A stretch of 12,481 nucleotides of DNA, taken from contig JAADIO010000071.1 of assembly GCA_013151235.1 (NCBI GenBank), positions 1 through 12,481 on the forward strand, in the 5' to 3' direction. Both the position numbers and the translations under genes were made by a program. Positions 8,177 to 12,481 of the stretch are shown in pieces. A model generated the notes under the pieces. It saw only the letters and a program-made list of their open reading frames with translations. It was not told the DNA's origin and ran no database searches. The stretch is from Deltaproteobacteria bacterium. Lineage in GTDB: Bacteria > CG2-30-53-67. Numbering within the stretch: position 1 is the stretch's first letter; every line of letters starts with the position of its first letter.

Positions 8177-8327
8177 TTTTCTCTGTGACCTTCGTGCGCT
8201 TCGTGGTGATTGCTTTCGCCTTTTGCGGGGGTGGTTTTCCTCTGCGCTTTCCGCGTCTGGCTTACTGTTGTCAAGCAGCTCTTTTTGCCTCAGGTTTTTC
8301 TCCCCGCATCCCCGGTGGTTCATTGCT
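8177..8327. repeat. Three CACGAAG-type degenerate repeat units upstream of cbiP
   Basis: Three related units lie in the gap before cbiP. On the minus strand, 8177-8211 begins AATCACCACGAAGCGCACGA and continues AGGTCACAGAGAAAA. 8235-8258 reads CAGACGCGGAAAGCGCAGAG and so on. 8294-8327 contains GAACCACCGGGGATGCGGGG followed by AGAAAAAC. The first matches the unit at 5557-5590 closely and shares its flank. Frames through this stretch give only low-complexity peptides and lack any family signature, so I see no gene from 8126 to 8384. A small hairpin, TCTTTG/CAAAGA, occurs at 8365-8382. Confidence 0.65.
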
Positions 8328-8384
8328 TCTACAGTGACAACTCATCCTGCGTTTTCGTTCATTCTCTTTGCTCGCCCAAAGAAG

Positions 8385-8423
8385 ATGGTCTCGTAAAAAG
8401 TCGTTTTTCGGATTCCGTTCATG
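8385..8423. repeat. 39-bp dispersed repeat, copy 1 (TCGTAAAAAGTCG family)
   Basis: This 39-bp stretch, starting ATGGTCTCGTAAAAAGTCG on the + strand and ending ATTCCGTTCATG, recurs at 10690-10728 with only two mismatches by eye. Here it lies outside genes and runs straight into the palindrome at 8412-8474. The second copy sits at the cbiF-cbiG junction. Confidence 0.85.
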
Positions 8424-8474
8424 GTTCGACAAGCTACCGAGCATGGTGAGCCGGTCGAACCACACGAACGGAAT
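8412..8474. repeat. Long REP-like palindrome
   Basis: ATTCCGTTC (8412-8420) pairs perfectly with GAACGGAAT (8466-8474). Inside it GGTTCGAC (8423-8430) pairs with GTCGAACC (8454-8461), and a small GCTACC/GGTgAGC hairpin caps the structure around GAGCAT. This gives 17 bp of perfect stem plus the cap, a REP/BIME-like foldable element. Its outer left arm is shared with the 39-bp repeat. Confidence 0.8.
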
Positions 8475-8488
8475 ATCAATGACTTACA

Positions 8489-8583
8489 CCGTTCGCCCTG
8501 AGCGGGCCGAAGGGCCTGCCCTGAGCATGCCGAAGGGGAGAGGGGAGTTCGATAACATGCTCCGCATGGTCGCCCCTGAACGG
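8489..8583. repeat. REP-like module with two tandem GCCCTGAGC...CCGAAGGG units
   Basis: Two 20-nt units, GCCCTGAGCGGGCCGAAGGG (8495-8514) and GCCCTGAGCATGCCGAAGGG (8518-8537), match at 18 of 20 positions. CCGTTC (8489-8494) pairs with GAACGG (8578-8583), enclosing the block. CATGC (8556-8560) pairs with GCATG (8564-8568). Similar GCCCTGAGC/CCGAAGGG sequences are common extragenic repeats in environmental bacterial genomes, from general knowledge and not searched. Confidence 0.75.
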
Positions 8584-8600
8584 TCTATATCTTTGGGTTT

Positions 8601-8632
8601 CCGAGCATGGTAAGCTCAGCCGAACCACACGA
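8601..8632. repeat. Partial second copy of the palindrome core
   Basis: CCGAGCATGGT (8601-8611) and CGAACCACACGA (8621-8632) repeat the segments at 8437-8447 and 8456-8467 in the same order and orientation, with 9 nt between them here against 8 nt there. The left half of the palindrome is missing, so this looks like a decayed or truncated copy of the same element. Confidence 0.65.
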
Positions 8633-8641
8633 TCTCACTCT

Positions 8642-8712
8642 CTTTCCCGACCTTTCTCCGATGCTCGGCTTCGTGAAGGGGTTGCTCTCCCCCTGCGGGG
8701 GAGTCGGGAAAG
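8642..8712. other. Cloverleaf-like foldable block in the cbiH-cbiP gap
   Basis: CTTTCCCGAC (8642-8651) pairs perfectly with GTCGGGAAAG (8703-8712). Within this 10-bp outer stem lie three consecutive short hairpins: CCGA/TCGG (8658-8668), CTTC/GAAG (8669-8678) and the strong CTCCCCC/GGGGGAG (8687-8703, loop TGC; its last G is shared with the outer stem). It resembles no tRNA (no T-loop or anticodon context) and no cobalamin riboswitch core that I can recognise. It may be a repeat-derived palindrome or a structured RNA. Confidence 0.5.
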
Positions 8713-8760
8713 TGCCGTCCCGGATAAACCGGAACGCTACAGGTTTCGTGGACGATTTCT

Positions 8761-8876
8761 ATTCCTTCATGATCTTCATGTCCTTCATGGTGAATGCTTT
8801 TGCTTTTCCCCGTGACACCCCGCCTGCCTGTGCGTGTCCGCACGCAGACAGGTGTTCCCCGTGGTTGACGGCTTTT
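8761..8876. repeat. CATGAAG/CACGGGG repeats with an embedded palindrome, overlapping the cbiH 3' end
   Basis: On the minus strand 8761-8795 reads as TTCACCATGAAGGACATGAA followed by GATCATGAAGGAA, a variant of the CACGAAG repeat. 8855-8876 holds another CACGGGG unit. Between them lies an imperfect palindrome (about 8823-8852): TGCGTG (8831-8836) pairs with CACGCA (8841-8846) around TCCG, flanked by imperfect CCTG/CAGG arms. The stretch encodes the last residues of the CbiH reading frame. Confidence 0.6.
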
Positions 8877-9711
8877 GACTTTGACCGTATCCCCGCTTCG
8901 TCACCATGACATCACCGAAACGGGACGTATCGCTGTTGCCTACGATCACCGTCGTCAGCATGTCGATCTCGTGGTCGAGCATCCCGTCAATGTCGGTCAG
9001 CACCACGCGGCCGGCTCCCCGGTGTGCGGACCGGACGATCCCGACCGGCGTCTTCCCGTCCCGGTATTCCAGCAGGATCCGCCGTGCCTCGACGATCTGC
9101 TCCCGGCGCCCCCGGCTCCTCGGATTGATCAGGACGACAACGAAGTCCCCCGACCCGGCCGCATGGAGCCGTTTCACGATCCTGTCCCACGGCGTCAGCA
9201 GATCGCTCAGGGAGATGGATGCGTAGTCGTTCATGAGAGGCGCGCCGAGCAGGCTCGCCGACGCCTGGGCCGCCGATACGCCGGGGACGATCTCCAGACC
9301 GATTTCCCCTTCTCCTCCCTGCCGGTCCCTGATGAGTTCCAGGACGAGTCCGGCCATCCCGTAGACACCGGAGTCTCCGCTGGAGACAAGGGCTACCCTC
9401 CGCCCGGCGAAGGCGGCCTCGATCGCCTCCCTGCAACGATCGACCTCCTTCATCATCCCCGACCCCCGGAATTCCTTCCCTGCGAATTCCGGCCTGAGCA
9501 GTTCCAGGTAGGTCCGGTAACCGAAGATCAACTCCGACGCCGAAAGCGCCTCCCGCGCCCGGCCGGTCATCTGCACGGCATCCCCCGGCCCCATCCCTAC
9601 GACAAAGAGAGTCCCGCCCCCTCGGCCACGGCCATCGTCACATTTCCGGATCTCGCCTTGGGGACGACAAGTGAATCCGTGCCCGCCCCCTTCATCGCCG
9701 CCTGCTCGCAT
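8785..9711 (-). CDS. cbiH: Cobalt-precorrin-3 / precorrin-3B C17-methyltransferase; start unresolved
   Basis: CbiH (CobJ) methylates C17 with S-adenosylmethionine and drives ring contraction, making cobalt-precorrin-4. The methylase core runs from TLFVVGMGPGD (nucleotide 9612 downward) to VMVTKRGYG (about 8887), some 242 residues, as in characterised CbiH. Motifs include SSGDSGVYGMAG, EIVPGVSAAQASA, GAPLMNDYASISLSD, LINPRSRGR and TVIVGNSDT. No ATG, GTG or TTG occurs at the fold's first strand. The nearest in-frame starts are ATG 9711 (used here, a 33-residue unconserved extension inside cbiG) and ATG 9594 (removes the first strand). It overlaps cbiG in another frame, and a one-base change would fuse the two (see findings). 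The last 33 residues (8785-8886) are read from intergenic repeat sequence and are not family sequence. Confidence 0.9.
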   Translation of the reverse strand: MRAGGDEGGGHGFTCRPQGEIRKCDDGRGRGGGTLFVVGMGPGDAVQMTGRAREALSASELIFGYRTYLELLRPEFAGKEFRGSGMMKEVDRCREAIEAAFAGRRVALVSSGDSGVYGMAGLVLELIRDRQGGEGEIGLEIVPGVSAAQASASLLGAPLMNDYASISLSDLLTPWDRIVKRLHAAGSGDFVVVLINPRSRGRREQIVEARRILLEYRDGKTPVGIVRSAHRGAGRVVLTDIDGMLDHEIDMLTTVIVGNSDTSRFGDVMVTKRGYGQSQKPSTTGNTCLRADTHRQAGCHGEKQKHSP

Positions 9712-10679
9712 ACACCCTTGACTCCCAACTCCTTCAACGCCCAAGGCGACGGCCCCGTGCCGTCGGGCATGGCGTTCAGTTCATCCCTCGCATAGTAACG
9801 GACCGGCACACCGATCTCATCTGCAAAATCACGGAGGCCCACCTCATCCGCCTTGGCATCGATCGTGGCGATCCGTCCCACAGAGAGGTTCGAAAGCCCC
9901 CGCTCCCGGAAAAGACGGAGGAAGAATTCCCTGATCTCCGGCGCCCCGGTTCCCCTGTTGCACCCGATCCCGCAGACAAGGTTCTTCGGCCGGAGCAAAA
10001 GGGTCCTGCTGTCCTTCCCGCATTCCGCAATCCTCCGGTTGCTGACAACCACCCGGGCAGTGCAGTCCGAGGCGAAGAGCTCGGCAAGGTTCTCAAAGGG
10101 GATCCAGGGCCCGGACGCATCACGGATCCACCCGGGCCGCCCGCTGAATATCCCGACCCGGTCCCCGTTGACAAGGGCGGCGTTGATCCCGCGGACCGTC
10201 CCGGGATTTTCGATCACCAGGCCCATCTCTCCGGCCCACACCTCGGCGGCCGGCAATCCCGAAAGATCGGTCGCCGTCGTAATCACCGGATCGGCTCCGG
10301 TCGCCTTCGCCACCTTCAGGGTCAGGGCATTGGCGCCTCCCATGTGACCTGAAAGGAGGCTGATCACATGCCTCCCCTTTTCATCCATCACCAGGACCGC
10401 CGGGTCGCAACGCTTATCGGTTATGAGGCCCGAGATCACCCGGACGACAATCCCCGTGGCCATGACAAAGACAAAAGACCTGTACTCCGGCCAGAGCCGT
10501 TCCACCAGTTTCGAGAGGGGGGGATCAAAGGAGATCTCCCCATCCGGTTCCCGGACCAGATCCCGGGGCGTATAGACGGTGCACTCCGGCAGGAGCCCCG
10601 AAAGTCTCCGGGCCAGGTCCCGGCCGTTTCTCGTGACGGAGATGAGGGCAATCTTATTGTTCTTCGTCAGATTCTTCAT
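9597..10679 (-). CDS. cbiG: Cobalt-precorrin 5A hydrolase
   Basis: CbiG opens the ring-A delta-lactone of cobalt-precorrin-5A, releasing acetaldehyde. It is the marker enzyme of the oxygen-independent cobalamin route. From ATG 10679 it has 360 residues. Family signatures are MATGIVVRVI (73-82) and DPAVLVMDEKGRHVISLLSG (92-111) followed by HMGGANALT in the N-terminal and middle domains, and LRPKNLVCGIGCNRGT (229-244) opening the C-terminal domain. An alternative ATG at 10727 overlaps the cbiF stop (ATGA) and would add 16 residues read from the 39-bp repeat. I prefer 10679 on family alignment, although neither start has a well-placed Shine-Dalgarno. The TAG stop at 9597 lies 13-15 nt inside the CbiH core frame. 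Confidence 0.94.
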   Translation of the reverse strand: MKNLTKNNKIALISVTRNGRDLARRLSGLLPECTVYTPRDLVREPDGEISFDPPLSKLVERLWPEYRSFVFVMATGIVVRVISGLITDKRCDPAVLVMDEKGRHVISLLSGHMGGANALTLKVAKATGADPVITTATDLSGLPAAEVWAGEMGLVIENPGTVRGINAALVNGDRVGIFSGRPGWIRDASGPWIPFENLAELFASDCTARVVVSNRRIAECGKDSRTLLLRPKNLVCGIGCNRGTGAPEIREFFLRLFRERGLSNLSVGRIATIDAKADEVGLRDFADEIGVPVRYYARDELNAMPDGTGPSPWALKELGVKGVCEQAAMKGAGTDSLVVPKARSGNVTMAVAEGAGLSLS

Positions 10680-10689
10680 GGCAAGATTG

Positions 10690-10728
10690 ATGGTGTCGTA
10701 AAAAGTCGTTTTCCGGATTCCGTTCATG
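10690..10728. repeat. 39-bp dispersed repeat, copy 2, at the cbiF-cbiG junction
   Basis: This is a near-identical copy (two mismatches by eye) of 8385-8423, starting ATGGTGTCGTAAAAAGTCG. On the minus strand it contains the last base of the cbiF serine codon, the cbiF TGA stop, the overlapping ATG at 10727, and the next dozen codons of the extended cbiG frame. The repeat thus lies inside a tightly packed operon junction, not in a gap. Confidence 0.85.
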
Positions 10729-11509
10729 AATCTTCATCTTTCCCCCTCCGATACCCGTGCGAGAAATGCCTGTCGTAGAGCTTCGACCTTGGAAAACGGT
10801 CGATCGTCTTCAGCACCGGGTCGAGGACATCCCCCACGACAATCAGGGCCTGACGGTCGATTTCGGCCTCACGAACCTGCGCCGCAATCGTATCGAGCCT
10901 CCCTTCGAGAATCTTTTCATCGGGCCAGCCCGCACGATAGACCACGGCACAGGGGGTATCGCGGCGGTATGCCTCCTGAAGATCGGCAACAACCTTTTCG
11001 ATCATACCAATACTGAGGAAGATCACCATCGTCGCGTTGTGACCGGCCAGGAGGGAGAGACGCTCTTTCTCCGGCACCGGCGTCCGCCCTTCCCGGCGGG
11101 TCAGGATCACCGTCTGGGAAAGGCCGGGGATGGTCAGCTCCTGTCTGAGCGCGGCGGCCGCCGCCGAAGCCGCACTCACACCCGGCACGACCTCAAAAGG
11201 AATCTCATAACGATCGAGTTCCACCATCTGCTCGAAGATGGCGCCGTAGAACGCGGGGTCGCCCGTATGGAGGCGGGCCACCATCTTCCCCTCCGCAACG
11301 GCCGTCACCATCAGGTGCACGATCTCATCAAGATCCATCTTTGCCGTGTCGTGAATCTCAGCACCTTCCTTCGCCCGGTCCAAAACCACGGGATTGACGA
11401 GAGAACCGGCATAGAGGATCAGATCGGCCCCGGAGATGATCCTTGCCCCCTTCAGGGTCATCAGCTCCGGATCGCCGGGGCCGGCTCCAATGAAATAAAC
11501 ACGCGACAT
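10724..11509 (-). CDS. cbiF: Cobalt-precorrin-4 / precorrin-4 C11-methyltransferase
   Basis: CbiF (CobM) transfers a methyl group from S-adenosylmethionine to C11 of cobalt-precorrin-4, giving cobalt-precorrin-5A, the CbiG substrate. From ATG 11509 it has 261 residues, normal for the family. Motifs are VYFIGAGPGDPEL (4-16), LHTGDPAFYGA (81-91), VVPGVSAASAAAAAL (108-122), the CbiF-specific TRREGRTPVPEKE (137-149), AGWPDEKI (193-200) and the C-terminal KLYDRHFSHGYR. The start is chosen at 11509 because the fold begins there and GAGG lies 4 nt upstream. An ATG at 11521, overlapping the cbiL stop (ATGA), would add four residues (MRGS) and cannot be excluded. The stop codon is inside the 39-bp repeat. 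Confidence 0.95.
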   Translation of the reverse strand: MSRVYFIGAGPGDPELMTLKGARIISGADLILYAGSLVNPVVLDRAKEGAEIHDTAKMDLDEIVHLMVTAVAEGKMVARLHTGDPAFYGAIFEQMVELDRYEIPFEVVPGVSAASAAAAALRQELTIPGLSQTVILTRREGRTPVPEKERLSLLAGHNATMVIFLSIGMIEKVVADLQEAYRRDTPCAVVYRAGWPDEKILEGRLDTIAAQVREAEIDRQALIVVGDVLDPVLKTIDRFPRSKLYDRHFSHGYRRGKDEDS

Positions 11510-11517
11510 ACTGCCTC

Positions 11518-12252
11518 TCATACGGATTTCGTCACGATCAATGTCGAAAGGTAATCAAGATCAGCCCCGTCGACCTCCCGGAGATCACGGTAGATCCGCT
11601 CCCCGGCGGTCCCGCACCGGGTGACGAGAACGGCCCGGTCGAGAATCCCCATCCTGCCGATCACGTCCCTGACCTCATCGAAGACGCGGTTGACCTTCAT
11701 GAAGACCACCGTTTCGAAACGATCCAGCGCCTCTTCGATCTCTCCGGGACGGTAGACCGCCGGAAGGATCATGACCCGCTCGTCCGTCCGGGCGAGGGAA
11801 ACCCCCGCCGCTGCGGCAACGGCCGTTACGGAGGTCACGCCGGGGACAACCTCAGATGCGAGGCCGGAGAACCGTCGGGCCATCTCGTCGAGTATGTAGC
11901 CGAAGGTACTGTAAAGGAGGGGGTCGCCGATGGTAAGGAAGGCAGCGTCCCGGCCCGATTGCAGAACGGCGCCGATCCTCTCCGCCGCCCCGGCCCAGGC
12001 CGGTTCCATGACATCCTTCTCCCGGGCCATCGGGAAATGGAGGAATACCACCTCCTGCCGGCCGGAATCGAGGAGATGCTCCACGACCTTCAGCGCGCGG
12101 CTCCCTCCGCCCGCCCTCGCCTCAGGCGTGAAGATCACCGGCACCCGCCCGACAAGGCGCGCCGCCCTCAACGTCAGGAGTTCCGGATCCCCCGGTCCGA
12201 CGCCGATCCCGTAAAACCTTCCTGTTCCCGGTGTCACATCTTCCTTCTTCAT
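11518..12252 (-). CDS. cbiL: Cobalt-factor II / precorrin-2 C20-methyltransferase
   Basis: CbiL (CobI) methylates C20 of cobalt-factor II (cobalt-precorrin-2), an early committed step of corrin synthesis. The 244 residues match the family. Visible motifs are FYGIGVGPGDPELLTLRAAR (13-32), VIFTPEARAGGGSRAL (39-54), FLTIGDPLLYSTFGYI (105-120), EVVPGVTSVTAVAAAAG (134-150) and the C-terminal YLSTLIVTK. VIFTPEA followed by SxA is typical of CbiL and separates it from CbiF and CbiH. The ATG at 12252 overlaps the stop of the upstream cbiT (ATGA), with a strong purine tract GGGGGAGGG just upstream. The stop overlaps or lies 8 bp from the cbiF start, depending on the start chosen. Confidence 0.95.
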   Translation of the reverse strand: MKKEDVTPGTGRFYGIGVGPGDPELLTLRAARLVGRVPVIFTPEARAGGGSRALKVVEHLLDSGRQEVVFLHFPMAREKDVMEPAWAGAAERIGAVLQSGRDAAFLTIGDPLLYSTFGYILDEMARRFSGLASEVVPGVTSVTAVAAAAGVSLARTDERVMILPAVYRPGEIEEALDRFETVVFMKVNRVFDEVRDVIGRMGILDRAVLVTRCGTAGERIYRDLREVDGADLDYLSTLIVTKSV

Positions 12253-12481
12253 CCAGGCCCTCCCCCTGCCCTTCCACTGCTTACAATGAAAACCGTATTT
12301 CCCGCTTCCAGGAGGGTCCGGCCGGCCAGTTCCCTCCCGCGGGCAATCTGCAAAGCGACAACCTCCGGGGAAAATCCGGCCGCGGCAAGACCCTTGCGCG
12401 CATCTTCAAGGCTTTCCAGTGTCACCATGTTCACGACAATCCGCCCGCCCTTCCTGAGCCGCCGCAGGGACGTCCGAAGAA
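12249..12481 (-). CDS. cbiT: C-terminal part of cobalt-precorrin-6B C15-methyltransferase (decarboxylating), cut by the window edge
   Basis: Only the last 76 residues are visible, and the frame is open to the right edge. LRKGGRIVVNMVTLES, followed by about 22 residues and then QIARGRELAGRTLLEAGNTV and FIVSS, matches the end of the Rossmann-fold methyltransferase CbiT, which methylates C15 and decarboxylates the C12 acetate. Because CbiT also forms the C-terminal domain of the fused CobL/CbiET enzyme, the gene could be either. The part that would decide lies outside the window. GTG at 12434 is internal, since family sequence (RKGGRIV) continues before it. The stop overlaps the cbiL start (ATGA), so this gene leads the visible operon. 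Confidence 0.88.
   Translation of the reverse strand, partial: LRTSLRRLRKGGRIVVNMVTLESLEDARKGLAAAGFSPEVVALQIARGRELAGRTLLEAGNTVFIVSSGRAGGGPG

Noticed and set aside
8246-8274. TTGACA on the minus strand at 8274-8269 as a -35 box for a cbiP promoter.
   Set aside because: At 17-bp spacing the -10 position reads GAAAGC, which does not resemble TATAAT, and the region is repeat sequence.
8103-8396. A hydrophobic 97-codon + strand frame (VLAFLCDLRALRGDCF) in the gap before cbiP.
   Set aside because: It reads through the same repeat units on the opposite strand. The leucine/phenylalanine-rich pattern comes from the repeat, not from a membrane protein.
8126-8784. A cobalamin riboswitch in the gap upstream of cbiP.
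   Set aside because: I could not find the conserved B12-box type GCCACTG core or the rest of the fold on either strand. The structure present is explained by palindromic repeats. A riboswitch, if any, would be expected beyond the right edge.

Overview
The window looks like a chromosomal segment of a GC-rich, anaerobe-type bacterium, plausibly from the Deltaproteobacteria/Thermodesulfobacteriota or a neighbouring phylum. This rests on an oxygen-independent (CbiG-type) cobalamin pathway, a PleD-like REC-GAF-GGDEF signalling protein, and short intergenic repeats (a TCGTAAAAAGTCG family and CACGAAG/CACGGAG arrays) that I associate with environmental genomes of those groups. The taxonomic call is inference. 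No rRNA, tRNA, CRISPR array, insertion sequence or phage gene was seen.

Positions 1-2790 (+ strand) hold the end of a histidine operon: hisD (5' end outside the window), hisC and hisB. The genes overlap by 17 bp and 4 bp and so are translationally coupled. A hairpin built on the hisB stop codon and followed by a T-rich tail probably ends the transcript, so hisH, hisA and hisF are not next in line. An AT-rich gap with a candidate sigma70 promoter leads into a separate + strand gene at 3001-4425. It encodes a response-regulator diguanylate cyclase (REC-GAF-GGDEF) with an intact active site and product-inhibition site but no partner kinase in the window.

From 4457 to the right edge everything is on the minus strand and belongs to cobalamin synthesis. 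In transcription order, right to left, the genes are cbiT (3' part only), cbiL, cbiF, cbiG, cbiH, a 659-bp gene-free stretch, cbiP, cbiB and cobD. The first group methylates and contracts the cobalt-corrin ring: cbiL at C20, cbiF at C11, cbiG opens the ring-A lactone, cbiH at C17, cbiT at C15 with decarboxylation. The second group finishes the side chains and aminopropanol arm: cbiP amidates, cobD makes aminopropanol phosphate, cbiB attaches it. Enzymes for other steps (such as cbiA, cbiC, cbiD, cbiE, cbiJ, cobU, cobS) are not in the window.

The points most worth a second look are as follows. (i) cbiG and cbiH overlap in different frames. cbiH has no usable start codon where its fold begins, and one extra G in a run of five would turn the pair into a single CbiG-CbiH fusion, a known architecture. 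(ii) Several kinds of short repeat sit inside the cobalamin operon. A 39-bp repeat present twice supplies the cbiF stop/cbiG start junction in one copy. REP-like palindromes and a cloverleaf-like foldable block fill the cbiH-cbiP gap. CACGAAG-type repeats lie in both gaps and encode a 33-residue tail on CbiH. I see no clear evidence of a previously undescribed multi-gene system.
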